Assembly: GCA_964569385.1 (NCBI GenBank) | Contig: CAZMUM010000005.1 | Coordinates: 1 to 64,000, forward strand | Direction of reading: 5' to 3' | DNA length: 64,000 nucleotides | From: JAADHX01 sp964569385 | GTDB taxonomy: Bacteria; Actinomycetota; Acidimicrobiia; Acidimicrobiales; Poriferisodalaceae | Program-made: the position numbers and the translations under genes | Part shown: piece by piece, positions 45,348-57,204 of the stretch | Layout: every line of letters starts with the position of its first letter | Numbering within the stretch: the first letter of the stretch is position 1 | Notes under the pieces: generated by a model | What the model was told of the DNA's origin: nothing | Databases searched by the model: none | Seen by the model: only the letters and a program-made list of their open reading frames with translations

Positions 45348-46225
45348 GCTGGCTAGGGCTCGCTCTTAGGCGATGTCTTCGTCAGTTTTGGAGAAGTCGT
45401 TGCCGCCGAAGGCAGTGGCTGGCCAAGTCGTGTGGCCTGTGCGTGCCCGAAACTCTGTCGTGCCTGGCCATGCCGCGTTTTGGTATTCGTTGATGAGGCC
45501 GTCGCAGCGGGTGGTTCTGATGACTTGTACCGGCGCACCTGAACGACTGCCAGGGCAACACACGACGTTGAGGGTCATAGATCTCCTGGTAAATCGTCTC
45601 GTGGCTTACCGTCACCGTCATCTCGGGATAGATCCCATTAGTCAGCTCCACCGCGATCGTCATCGGCGAGTCCTTGGCCTCGAGCCGCACAGCGACATGG
45701 CCAGCTAGTTCGGGATGCCGGTCAAACAAACGGGCCCTAGGACGCTTACGACGCTCCGCTGCCTGGCGATGAGCCCGATTGGGCCGATACCCATCCCGGC
45801 CCCCATTACGAGAGACCTCTTCGCGTTCGCGTAACAACAACGGACAAGCTGGCATGCTGGAACCTCCGCTGGTCGGTGATCGTGTGTAGACAACGAGCAT
45901 CCTGCCCGTCATCACGCTCCGACCGGTGGAACCACACCCTCCCGAGTGCAGCCATCACCGATTGAACTCACGTTCTTGGGTGCAGATCGCATGTTCGTTA
46001 GTGGGAAATCAGACCGACACCGACCGCTGGCGACGCGGCCGTCGGTGTGGATCCGCTTGAATAGCTGCCCTGCCCTAACCAAGAAATCGAAGGTCAACCC
46101 GCAAGACTCGGGTCGGGAACGTCCGGACACCGCGCACCTCGGGCCTCAACCACCCAGCCGCTATCCCGCACTCCTGTTGGACTTTGTGGTTGTCTGTAGT
46201 CGACACCTGCCCGGAGGCATCATCT
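45348..46225. mobile_element. Transposase graveyard between two conserved genes
   Basis: Nearly 900 bp without an intact gene. The minus strand holds fragments of at least two transposases (described separately); 45916-46225 also has a 72-codon minus frame (45912-46130) that I cannot assign. No terminal inverted repeats or target duplications were found by eye. The right border is the DUF4332 gene. Confidence 0.55.
45366..45915 (-). pseudogene. IS30-like transposase remnant fused to an integrase C-terminal scrap
   Basis: In one frame (45915 to 45382): 'LLREREEVSRNGGRDGYRPNRA' resembles IS30 transposases, but the helix-turn-helix between 'EREE' and 'SRNGGRDGYR' is deleted; 'RPRARLFDRHPELAGHVAVRL', 'SP' and 'EMTVTVSHETIYQEIYDPQ' follow, again with a gap, and the frame then loses the family pattern. 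In another frame (45578 to 45366): 'RCDGLINEYQNAA' looks like the C-terminal tail of an IS3/IS481-type integrase. The DDE catalytic residues are absent. A dead element. Confidence 0.65.
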
Positions 46226-46636
46226 ATGACCGCAATCTCGTCTATCGAAGGCATCGGCCCGAAGTTCTCGAAAAAACTCACCGAGAACGGCATTCGATCA
46301 TGCGAAAAGCTGCTCGAAGCCGGTGCCACCCGCAAGGGCCGCAAGGTTCTGGCCGAGGCATGCGGAATCGCGGACACACGCATTCTTGAGTGGGTGAACC
46401 GAGCCGACCTCATGCGCGTCGCCGGCGTTTCAACCCAATACAGCGACCTGCTCGAGGCCGCCGGCGTCGACACGGTGAAAGAACTCCGCCGTCGCCGAGC
46501 CGACAACCTGTGCGAAGCCATGGCCAAGGTAAACAAACGCCGCAAGAACAAACTGGTGCGTCAGCTTCCTGTCGAGTCGCAAGTTCAGCGTTGGATCGAC
46601 AGCGCCAAGAGCCTCGACGCCGTCGTCAAATACTGA
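46226..46636 (+). CDS. DUF4332 helix-hairpin-helix protein
   Basis: 136 residues from the ATG at 46226, which has GGAGG eight bases upstream. 'ISSIEGIGPKFSKKLTENGI' and 'VAGVSTQYSDLLEAAGVDTVKELRRR' are the two HhH-like repeats of DUF4332, then 'NKRRKNKLVRQLPVESQVQRWI'-type basic helix. Likely a nucleic-acid- or protein-binding fold of unknown role. Convergent with gatB (33 bp). Confidence 0.8.
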   Translation: MTAISSIEGIGPKFSKKLTENGIRSCEKLLEAGATRKGRKVLAEACGIADTRILEWVNRADLMRVAGVSTQYSDLLEAAGVDTVKELRRRRADNLCEAMAKVNKRRKNKLVRQLPVESQVQRWIDSAKSLDAVVKY

Positions 46637-46669
46637 CGACGGCGCGCGCAGGCACACTGAACGCGGCGT

Positions 46670-48091
46670 CTAGCCGCGTTTGGACCTCAATAGGGCGCTG
46701 ACGGCTTTGCCGTCGGCCTGGCCACGGGTTGCTTTCATGACGTGGCCAACGAACGCGCCCTGAACCCGATCTTCGCCAGCGCAGAACTTGGTCCAAGCAT
46801 CGGGTTCAGCGGCGATGGCGTCGTCGACTAGCTGTTCGAGTTCGCTGTCGTCCATGGCTTCGAACCCGTGAGCCGCAGCGATGGTGGCGGGGTCGCCACC
46901 ACTGGCGACAAGTTCGGCAAGCACGGTCTTGGCTTGGGTCGACGAAAGATCGCCCGCTGTTTCCATTCCAACCAGGCTCGCGAAGCCGGTGGCGTCCAAC
47001 TGCCCCGCACCATCGGCAAGGTTGTTCACAGCGTGAGTGAGAACGCGCTTTGGGTTGCCTCCAGCGGCGATGGTATCGAGAACCAGATCGTCGAGGCCCC
47101 GCGTCGTCACCAGACCTACTTGATCGAGGTCGGCACCGGTTGCCTCGGCTAGCGCCCGGCGGCGCTGGCCCGGCAAGATAGGCAGACTGGCCCTGATCTC
47201 GGCGACCCACTCAGGGTCTGGAACTAGCGGGACCAGGTCGGGTTCGGTGAAGTAGCGATAATCATTGGCTTCCTCTTTGGAACGCATCGAGTGAGTACGA
47301 CCATCGGCTTCTGACCAATGACGGGTCTCAAGAACCGGTTCGCCGCCAGACTCCCACAGAACAATCTGGCGCTTGGCTTCGTACTCAATCGCCCTCGCGA
47401 CCGAACGGAACGAGTTGACGTTCTTAATCTCGCACCGAGTGCGCAGTTCGTCGGAACCAACGGGCCGAACGCTCACGTTGGCATCGACCCGCATTGATCC
47501 CTCCTCAAGGCGAGCATCGGAGGCGCCGACGGCAAGAATTATCTGTCGCACTTCTTCGGCATAGGCGCGAGCATCGTCGGCGGATCGGAGGTCTGGTTCG
47601 CTGACGATCTCCAGAAGCGGAACACCGGCCCGGTTGTAGTCGATCAAGGAGTGTTCAGCGCCGGCCAACCGCCCGCCATCACCACCGATGTGAGTTGATT
47701 TGCCAGCGTCTTCTTCGAGGTGAGCTCGTTCGATCCGAATGACAGTTCCGTTGGGTAGTTCGAGTCGACCGCCCACGCAGATGGGTTGGTCATACTGGCT
47801 GACCTGAAAGTCCTTGGTCATATCCGGGTAGAAGTAGTTCTTGCGGGCAAACACCGACGGCCTGATTTCGCAGCCGAGCGCCAACCCGAGACGGATGGCA
47901 TGTTCGACGGCCTTGTCGTTCAGCACCGGAAGCGAGCCCGGGAGCCCGAGGCAAACCGGTGTGACGTTGGTGTTTGGTTCGTCGCCAAACCGGTTGGGGG
48001 CCGACGAGAACAGCTTGGTTTCTGTTGCCAGTTCGACGTGGATCTCAAGACCTATCACGGTCTCCCAATCGGTGGAATTCGACGCTGTCAT
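46670..48091 (-). CDS. gatB: Asp-tRNA(Asn)/Glu-tRNA(Gln) amidotransferase subunit B
   Basis: Subunit of the GatCAB enzyme that amidates mischarged tRNA; GatB holds the kinase and tRNA-binding parts. 473 residues from the ATG at 48091, overlapping the gatA stop (ATGA). Seen: 'VIGLEIHVELATETKLFSSAPN', 'PDMTKDFQVSQYDQPI', 'DYNRAGVPLLEIVSEPDLRS', 'CEIKNVNSFR', 'MRSKEEANDYRYFTEPDLVPL', and the C-terminal YqeY-like tail. The frame upstream to 48256 is a shadow of gatA. Confidence 0.95.
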   Translation of the reverse strand: MTASNSTDWETVIGLEIHVELATETKLFSSAPNRFGDEPNTNVTPVCLGLPGSLPVLNDKAVEHAIRLGLALGCEIRPSVFARKNYFYPDMTKDFQVSQYDQPICVGGRLELPNGTVIRIERAHLEEDAGKSTHIGGDGGRLAGAEHSLIDYNRAGVPLLEIVSEPDLRSADDARAYAEEVRQIILAVGASDARLEEGSMRVDANVSVRPVGSDELRTRCEIKNVNSFRSVARAIEYEAKRQIVLWESGGEPVLETRHWSEADGRTHSMRSKEEANDYRYFTEPDLVPLVPDPEWVAEIRASLPILPGQRRRALAEATGADLDQVGLVTTRGLDDLVLDTIAAGGNPKRVLTHAVNNLADGAGQLDATGFASLVGMETAGDLSSTQAKTVLAELVASGGDPATIAAAHGFEAMDDSELEQLVDDAIAAEPDAWTKFCAGEDRVQGAFVGHVMKATRGQADGKAVSALLRSKRG

Positions 48092-49500
48092 GGTGCAGCC
48101 CTTTCGACGGCAGCCGCGACCCTGAACATCATCTGTTCTCCGTTGGGTGGAGCCAACACCTGTACACCGACAGGCATGGAATGGTCGCCGGTTCCGAACG
48201 GAACCGACATGGCCGGATCGCCACCGAGGTTGCTCGGAATCGTGCAGACGTCGCATTTGTACATTGTTAACGGGTCGGACTTGTCGCCAAACTCAAACGC
48301 AATTGACGGCGAGGTTGGGGAAACCAACGCGTCGACGTCCTGGTACACGGCGTCGAAGTCGCGGCGCACCATCGTGCGCAGTCGCTGGGCCTTGCCATAG
48401 AACGCGTCGTAGTAACCGGCCGACAGAGCAAAGGTTCCGAGCATGATGCGAGCCTTAACCTCATCGCCAAACCCAGCTGTTCGGGTGCGGATCATCATCT
48501 CCTGCACGTCTGCACCTTCGACTCTTAGCCCGTAACGAACACCATCGAAGCGAGCCAAGTTCGAAGAAGCCTCAGCAGGGGCAATCAGGTAGTACGCCGT
48601 AAGCCCATAAACAACAGCAGGAACCGACACCTCAACGATCGTCGCGCCGGCAGCCTCAAGCGATTCGAGCGCAACCGCCATGCGTTGGGCCACGTCAGGG
48701 TCGGCGGCATCGGCAAGCTCGGAGATCACGCCGATGCGTAAACCATCGACGCCTTTTTCTAGCTCGGGGACCAACGCTGGTGCGGGGCTGGGAATCGACG
48801 TTGAGTCGAGGGGATCGTGCCCGGCGATGACCTCTAGGGCCACGGCCGCGTCTTGGACCGTCGTGGCGAACGGGCCGATCTGGTCGAGCGACGACGCGAA
48901 CGCAATCAGCCCGTACCGCGAGACCGCTCCGTAAGTGGGCTTCACGCCGACAACACCGCACAGCGCCGCCGGTTGGCGAATTGAACCGCCGGTGTCTGAG
49001 CCGAACGACAGCGCGGCCATGCCAGAAGCAACCGACGCGGCGCTACCGCCAGACGACCCGCCTGGGACTCGGCGCAGATCGTGAGGATTCTTGGTCGGAC
49101 CGAACGCCGAGTTCTCTGTAGAGGACCCCATGGCGAACTCGTCGAGGTTCGTCTTGCCCAGTAGAACCGCCCCCGCACTGCGGAGCTTGTCGACCACTGT
49201 TCCGTTGTACGGCGGCTTCCAACCCTCAAGAATCTTCGACGAACATGTGGTCTCGATCCCTTCGGTACACATGTTGTCCTTGAGCGCTATGGGCACTCCG
49301 GCCAAGGGGCCAGGATCGCGGCCCGAGGCAACCGTCTCGTCGACAGAACGGGCCTGGGCCAAGGCAAGTTCGGTAGTAACCAGATTGAACGCGTGGATGT
49401 CGCCGTCGGTGGAACGAATCTTGGCCAGGTGCTCCTCGGCGACTGCAACCGCGGTGCTGTCGCCGCTGCGAACTCTGGTCGCGATGTCGACGACTGACAC
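48088..49500 (-). CDS. gatA: Asp-tRNA(Asn)/Glu-tRNA(Gln) amidotransferase subunit A
   Basis: The amidase subunit that releases ammonia from glutamine. 470 residues, GTG start at 49500 sharing one base with the gatC stop (TAGTG). The Ser-cisSer-Lys triad is visible: Lys in 'PIALKDNMCT', Ser in 'PGGSSGGSAA' and Ser in 'SDTGGSIRQPA'. Second gene of gatC-gatA-gatB. Confidence 0.95.
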   Translation of the reverse strand: MSVVDIATRVRSGDSTAVAVAEEHLAKIRSTDGDIHAFNLVTTELALAQARSVDETVASGRDPGPLAGVPIALKDNMCTEGIETTCSSKILEGWKPPYNGTVVDKLRSAGAVLLGKTNLDEFAMGSSTENSAFGPTKNPHDLRRVPGGSSGGSAASVASGMAALSFGSDTGGSIRQPAALCGVVGVKPTYGAVSRYGLIAFASSLDQIGPFATTVQDAAVALEVIAGHDPLDSTSIPSPAPALVPELEKGVDGLRIGVISELADAADPDVAQRMAVALESLEAAGATIVEVSVPAVVYGLTAYYLIAPAEASSNLARFDGVRYGLRVEGADVQEMMIRTRTAGFGDEVKARIMLGTFALSAGYYDAFYGKAQRLRTMVRRDFDAVYQDVDALVSPTSPSIAFEFGDKSDPLTMYKCDVCTIPSNLGGDPAMSVPFGTGDHSMPVGVQVLAPPNGEQMMFRVAAAVERAAP

Positions 49501-49796
49501 TATTTGTCGCCCAGGATCGGAGGAATTCGGAAGCGCTCGCCGTCATGGTCCGGGGCCTGAGCCAACACCGCTTCACGATCAATGACGCCGGTGACAACAT
49601 CGCGGCGCACGACATTGCGCAATGGCAGTGGATGCACCATAGGTGGAATGTCTGACAGGTCAAGGCTGTCGATCTCGGCTGCGTAATCGAGAACCGAGGA
49701 CAGGTGCTCGGTGAAGTGGTCGAGGGCTTCCTCATCGAGGTCGATGCGAGCGAGGGCCGCGACGTGGGCCACTTCGTCGCGAGATAGCGCCGTCAT
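49500..49796 (-). CDS. gatC: Asp-tRNA(Asn)/Glu-tRNA(Gln) amidotransferase subunit C
   Basis: 98 residues that wrap around and stabilise GatA-GatB. Family landmarks are 'LSRDEVAHVAALARIDLDEE', 'HLSSVLDYAAEIDSLDLSDIPPM' and 'LRNVVRRDVV' (quoted as short landmarks). Start overlaps the stop of the esterase gene upstream (ATGA), which ties the esterase to this operon. Confidence 0.92.
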   Translation of the reverse strand: MTALSRDEVAHVAALARIDLDEEALDHFTEHLSSVLDYAAEIDSLDLSDIPPMVHPLPLRNVVRRDVVTGVIDREAVLAQAPDHDGERFRIPPILGDK

Positions 49797-50542
49797 GTTG
49801 TGACCGTCTTGATGAACTGGAGTGACCGGTCGATGATGAGACCTTGATCCTCGTCTTGGGTTGCGACGTGGAAACTGTGGTCGAGGCTTACGCGCTCAAC
49901 CGAACCGCCAAACACCTCGGCCAAGTGCTCTGAGTCGCCTGGGTCGACCACATGATCGTCTGGGCTGTTCATTAACAGCAGGGGCACCTTCACTTCGGCC
50001 AGTTGACCGGCTAGATCAACTAGACCGCTTTGTAGCGAAAGCAGCGGGCCAACGGGAGTTTCTTCGTAGGCAACCTCAACGATACCTTCCTTGGCTATGT
50101 CGCTCCCGATAGCTGGCAGGAACCGTGTCCCGCCGTCGAGCAGATCTTTTAGTTGCGCCATGACGTCGGCGCCCTGAGGAACCACGGCGGGGTTGATACA
50201 CACGATGCCCGCCAGTTCTGGGTGACGGCTCGCCAACCACAGCGTGAGGCTTCCTCCCATCGAAAGGCCCAACACGACCACCTGGTCGACTCGGCCGGCC
50301 AGTTCAGCAAGCGAGGTTTCGACGGACGCGGTCCAGTCTGACCAAGCCGTGGCATCCATGTCGGACACAGATGTGCCGTGGCCAGGAAGCAGCGGAAGTT
50401 CTACGGTGTGGCCAGCTTCGGCCATCGCGTCGGCGACAACTCGCATCGAGCCTGGCGAACCGGTGAATCCGTGCACGACCAAAACTCCGGTATTGCCGCC
50501 CGGCCAGGACTGGGGCTCGGCTCCTGGAAGAATTTCAGACAT
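49793..50542 (-). CDS. Alpha/beta-hydrolase carboxylesterase (Est30/monoacylglycerol lipase type)
   Basis: 249 residues. 'GVLVVHGFTGSPGSMR' is the oxyanion-hole HGF motif, 'VLGLSMGGSLTLW' the nucleophile elbow (Ser), 'NSPDDHVVDPGDSEHL' carries the acid and 'LDHSFHVATQDED' the catalytic His. It resembles thermostable carboxylesterase Est30. Soluble, no signal peptide. Translationally coupled to gatC, an association with no obvious metabolic reason. Confidence 0.88.
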   Translation of the reverse strand: MSEILPGAEPQSWPGGNTGVLVVHGFTGSPGSMRVVADAMAEAGHTVELPLLPGHGTSVSDMDATAWSDWTASVETSLAELAGRVDQVVVLGLSMGGSLTLWLASRHPELAGIVCINPAVVPQGADVMAQLKDLLDGGTRFLPAIGSDIAKEGIVEVAYEETPVGPLLSLQSGLVDLAGQLAEVKVPLLLMNSPDDHVVDPGDSEHLAEVFGGSVERVSLDHSFHVATQDEDQGLIIDRSLQFIKTVTT

Positions 50543-50619
50543 GAGAACTCCAATTGGATTTCGCTAGTTGTTTTCGCGACGAATGGCGCCGCAGAGAAGC
50601 AAGCGACAAGCGTGCCAGT

Positions 50620-50958
50620 TTAGATGTAGGGATCGTCGGAACTGAGTGGTTCGGCCCACCAGTCGTCCGACGATGGCTCCCAGCCCTCGACGGGAAGCTC
50701 ATAAATGCAGTCGACAGGACACGGATCAATGCACTTGTTACACCCCGAGCAAAGCTCTGGCAGGATAACTACGTCGATCCCGTGGTTGAAGATGGCACCA
50801 AACGACGTCGGGCAAGCACGAATGCATACGTCGCAGTTGATGCACTGGTCCATGTCGATGTAGAGCGGTGGGTTCTTCCACTTCGGATTTCGCTCGCGGG
50901 CTTCAATGCGCCCAAGCCTGGCTACTCCCGCCCGTGAAGTTCCGCTTCGCTTTGCCAC
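50620..50958 (-). CDS. Ferredoxin with two 4Fe-4S motifs
   Basis: 112 residues, GTG start at 50958. Two cluster motifs: 'CINCDVCIRACP' and 'CSGCNKCIDPCP', the CxxCxxCxxxCP pattern of bacterial-type ferredoxins with possibly two [4Fe-4S] clusters. A basic N-terminal extension of about 30 residues and an acidic tail ('WEPSSDDWWAEPLSSDD') flank the core. Redox partner unknown. The gene is divergent from the SCP2-like gene (88 bp). Confidence 0.88.
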   Translation of the reverse strand: MAKRSGTSRAGVARLGRIEARERNPKWKNPPLYIDMDQCINCDVCIRACPTSFGAIFNHGIDVVILPELCSGCNKCIDPCPVDCIYELPVEGWEPSSDDWWAEPLSSDDPYI

Positions 50959-51046
50959 GGGTGAGATGATATCTCGCCAGACTAAAGTCAGACCTAGACG
51001 CCTACCGGGACAACAACCGGTGCGTGCCGGAAAGTTGGAACCCGAC

Positions 51047-51463
51047 GTGCCCCATGAGTTTCTGTCCGACGACTGGATCGCTGCCGTTCTGACCCTTCAG
51101 AGCGAGTTCATCGACCGGGTCACTCCTCCCGACGACGCGATCGTCATGAACGTTGTGGTCAGGGACGCCCCCTTCGCCGACGACGACCTGAAGATGTTCA
51201 TAGACACTCGGTCAGGGCTGGCCGAGATCGGCTCAGGTCACCTCGACGACGGTGAAGTAACAGTTACCACCGACCATGCCACGGCCAAGGCGTTATTCGT
51301 CGACCAGGATCAGCAGGCGATCATGCAAGCTTTCCTGTCTGGAAAGGTGCTAATCCAAGGCGACATGGCGAAACTCATGATCATGCAGGCAAACGCAACG
51401 ATGCCCTCGTCTGATCTACAAGTGAAGTTGTCGGCTCAACTCCGCGAGTTAACCCAGAGCTAG
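51047..51463 (+). CDS. SCP2 sterol-carrier-like protein
   Basis: 138 residues from the GTG at 51047, chosen over a longer frame reaching back into the ferredoxin gene. 'TVTTDHATAKALFVDQDQQAIMQAFLSGKVLIQGDMAKLMIMQ' (landmarks: 'AIMQAFLSGKVLIQGDMAKL') is the classic SCP2 core that forms a hydrophobic pocket. Members bind lipids or acyl compounds; in actinobacteria some act with acyl-CoA metabolism. Ligand unknown. Confidence 0.82.
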   Translation: MPHEFLSDDWIAAVLTLQSEFIDRVTPPDDAIVMNVVVRDAPFADDDLKMFIDTRSGLAEIGSGHLDDGEVTVTTDHATAKALFVDQDQQAIMQAFLSGKVLIQGDMAKLMIMQANATMPSSDLQVKLSAQLRELTQS

Positions 51464-51508
51464 AGGCCGAGCTGGCAAGGGGGCCGAGCCCCTGGTGGAC
51501 ATCAAAAG

Positions 51509-53449
51509 CTAAGGGGCCCAGAGTTCGACTGCGTCGCCTTGTCTGAGTTCGGCTCCAGCCTCAGGGCTTGACGAGGTGACGATGTCTCCTCCACCGGCGA
51601 CTCCTGACCTGACGAGGCCCACCCGTTCGAGAGCTGCGGTTGCCTCGGCGATGCTCAGACCTTCCACGTTTGGCACAACCCGAATGTCTGGCCCCTTCGA
51701 TGCCACAACCGAGATCTCGCTGCCACGGGCAACCTGTGATCCGGGCGTAACGGTCTGGGAGACGATCGAGCCCGCGACAACGGTTTCTGAGAACTCCGTT
51801 TCGAGCTGAACCAGCCGAAGACCAACTGAGTCGACGGTCAGCTGAGCGTTCTCGATAGTAAGGCCAACAAGAGTCGGAGTCTGACGCGGGATTGGCCCGT
51901 CCGACACGACTAGTTCGAATGCCGTCCCTGGTTCGATAAGTCGCCCCGCAGTAATTGGGCCGCCGTCAATGGTGGCCTCGATCACCACACCAGCAGGTAC
52001 GACCTCGTCGAAACGCGGCTCCCTAGTCACTACCGCGAACTTACGAGCTTCGAGCCGATCGGCGGCACCATCAGCGGTTAGTCCGACAACCCACGGCACC
52101 ATCGTGCGGCGAGGGCCAGTCACGACGTCGACGATCACCGCTGCTCCGCTCACCAGTTGCGATTCTGGAGTCGGAGATTGCCGAATCACCGCGCCGCGCT
52201 CGTGGTCGTCGCTGCGTACTTGTACTTCATCGAGCAGCCATCCGTTTTCGTTGGCCAGCGACCTGACGCTCCCGATGTCGGAACCACGCAAGTCTCCCAA
52301 GGCAACAACTGGCACCGGTGTGGTCTCGGTCGTGCTTACAAAGTAGGAAGAACCCGCCACCGCTGCGGCCAAAACAAGCGCCGCGCCCAGAAGCCAAAGA
52401 GCACGCCACTTAGACGGCGGCGGGGCGGTCGATCGAGCCGCTGGCTCCGAGCCAACCACCAACGCCGCTTCCCCGCCTGCTTGGTCGGGTTGCGCCGAAC
52501 CCGCCGTCTGCGACTGCGCTGGCAACAAGTCGGTGGCATCGGTGGCGGTCAAAGTTAGGTCGGCCGGTGCCGGCTCGAATGTAACGGCGCCAGCTAGAGG
52601 CAACCGCTCTGGCAGACCAAGCGACTCTGTCGCGGTGACCAGGCCGCGCATCAATTCGTCTGCGGTAGGACGAAGCGCCGGATCAGCGGACCCCGCTCGC
52701 GACAAAATCGCCGAGGCCGCGCCAAGCCCGGAAGGAACTTCAAGATCGACCACGGTGCGGTACGCCAACAACTCGACCGGATCGTCGACGTTTCGGCCAG
52801 GAGTTACGCCCGTGAACGCTTCGACAAGGGTAACTGCGAGGCTGTACACGTCGCTGCGTCCGTCGACCGGACCTGGTCGGGCCCGTTCTGGAGCAGCGTA
52901 ACGCCAGGTGCCGAGTACTAGACCGTTCGGATCGGTCAGTGACGAACTATTCAACGCTTGCACTAGACCAAAGTCGGCGATCCGCAGTCGGCCACCCTCG
53001 TCGAACAGCAGGTTCGCGGGTTTCACATCGCGGTGTACAAGATCTCGTCGATGGGCTGCCGCTAGCCCGCTCGCGGCTTCGAGCCCAACCTTTACTACCT
53101 GGCTCGGGCTGAGCGTGTTCCCAGCAGCCAACATGGCATGCAAACTTCCACCGGCCAGAAATTCGGTCACGAGGTACGGGCCTTCGCCAGTGTCGCCCCA
53201 GTCGTAGACCGCAACAACGTGCGGATGACTGAACGCGGCCGCAGCTCGGGCCTCGTGTTCGAAACGGGCCAGAAACCCGGGGTCGGTTACCAAAGACGGA
53301 AGTAAGATCTTGACGGCAACGCGACGTTGCAACCGCAGGTCGTCTGCCAACACCACGCGGGCAGTCGCGCCGGTTCCGGCCTCGGCCAACAGCCGATACC
53401 GGTCGTCGAGAACCGGTTGGGGACCTGGTCCAAGCGAAGTTGCGGTCAT
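51509..53449 (-). CDS. Transmembrane serine/threonine kinase with four PASTA domains
   Basis: 646 residues. Kinase domain about 17-280: Gly loop 'AGTGATARVVLADD', Lys in 'RVAVKILLPS', catalytic loop 'LVHRDVKPANLLFDE', 'IADFGLVQAL', and 'GTWRYAAPERARPG'. A linker with Ala/Pro runs to a single TM helix at about 350-370 ('WLLGAALVLAAAVAGSSYF'), then about four PASTA repeats to the end ('VPNVEGLSIAEATAALERVGL'). This is the PknB layout: the PASTA region senses peptidoglycan fragments or lipid II. Usually near division genes in actinobacteria, but not here. Confidence 0.92.
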   Translation of the reverse strand: MTATSLGPGPQPVLDDRYRLLAEAGTGATARVVLADDLRLQRRVAVKILLPSLVTDPGFLARFEHEARAAAAFSHPHVVAVYDWGDTGEGPYLVTEFLAGGSLHAMLAAGNTLSPSQVVKVGLEAASGLAAAHRRDLVHRDVKPANLLFDEGGRLRIADFGLVQALNSSSLTDPNGLVLGTWRYAAPERARPGPVDGRSDVYSLAVTLVEAFTGVTPGRNVDDPVELLAYRTVVDLEVPSGLGAASAILSRAGSADPALRPTADELMRGLVTATESLGLPERLPLAGAVTFEPAPADLTLTATDATDLLPAQSQTAGSAQPDQAGGEAALVVGSEPAARSTAPPPSKWRALWLLGAALVLAAAVAGSSYFVSTTETTPVPVVALGDLRGSDIGSVRSLANENGWLLDEVQVRSDDHERGAVIRQSPTPESQLVSGAAVIVDVVTGPRRTMVPWVVGLTADGAADRLEARKFAVVTREPRFDEVVPAGVVIEATIDGGPITAGRLIEPGTAFELVVSDGPIPRQTPTLVGLTIENAQLTVDSVGLRLVQLETEFSETVVAGSIVSQTVTPGSQVARGSEISVVASKGPDIRVVPNVEGLSIAEATAALERVGLVRSGVAGGGDIVTSSSPEAGAELRQGDAVELWAP

Positions 53450-53596
53450 CGCTTCGACAGTACCGCCCCGGGCCCCGGCGCGCGATCCCCACCCAAAGGC
53501 TTTCGGACCGGATTACCCACCGCCACAGCGTGTGGAGCCCACCGAAAGCTAGGGTTGAAGTATGGGAATTGAGGGCGGACCCGCCATGATTGGTCC

Positions 53597-54073
53597 GTGG
53601 CCCGTCGATTAGATCACGAACCTAGGAAACAACACCCTCGCTTCACGCCCGAACCCGGGTTCCGAACCAAGTGGTTGCCGAGGCTAATAATCAGCGGCGG
53701 GTTGGTTGTGGTCGCGGTTCTACTGCTCACAGCTGTTCGGCTCGGCGACACATCCGACGCAGGCGCGCCGCTGGATCAGGCCGTCGACAACCTCTTCCCG
53801 GCCGACAACACCCTCGAGCCTAGACAAACAGCAGTAACCATCGACCTAGCGACCGGTTGGACGTTGGAGCAGCTGGTGATTGACGGCGTCGCAATTGCCG
53901 AGGAGTTCATCGACGCTGGCGGCGCACCGCTTGGCATTTACACCTACGTTCCTCGTTCTGGAACTCCGTTCGAGTCATTCGACGTGGGCGAAACAGTGGT
54001 ACGGGCGACTATCCAGAACCAACTGAACGCGCGCGACCAGCGAACCATCACCTGGTCGTTCACGTCGACCTAA
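53597..54073 (+). CDS. Single-pass membrane protein, hypothetical
   Basis: 158 residues, GTG start at 53597. A basic cytoplasmic N-terminus of about 27 residues, one TM helix at about 28-48 ('RLIISGGLVVVAVLLLTAV'), and an extracytoplasmic domain with 'LRPRQTAVTID'-like beta-strand pattern ending 'RTITWSFTST'. The 147 bp to the kinase start on the left has no clear feature. Convergent with ligA, two bases apart. Family not recognised. Confidence 0.6.
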   Translation: MARRLDHEPRKQHPRFTPEPGFRTKWLPRLIISGGLVVVAVLLLTAVRLGDTSDAGAPLDQAVDNLFPADNTLEPRQTAVTIDLATGWTLEQLVIDGVAIAEEFIDAGGAPLGIYTYVPRSGTPFESFDVGETVVRATIQNQLNARDQRTITWSFTST

Positions 54074-54075
54074 GT

Positions 54076-57187
<3,112 letters not shown>

Positions 57188-57204
57188 CCAGCGGCGGTCG
57201 CGCC

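Noticed and set aside
45912..46130. 72-codon minus-strand frame near the transposase scar
   Set aside because: No recognisable similarity and no Shine-Dalgarno; left as part of the debris.
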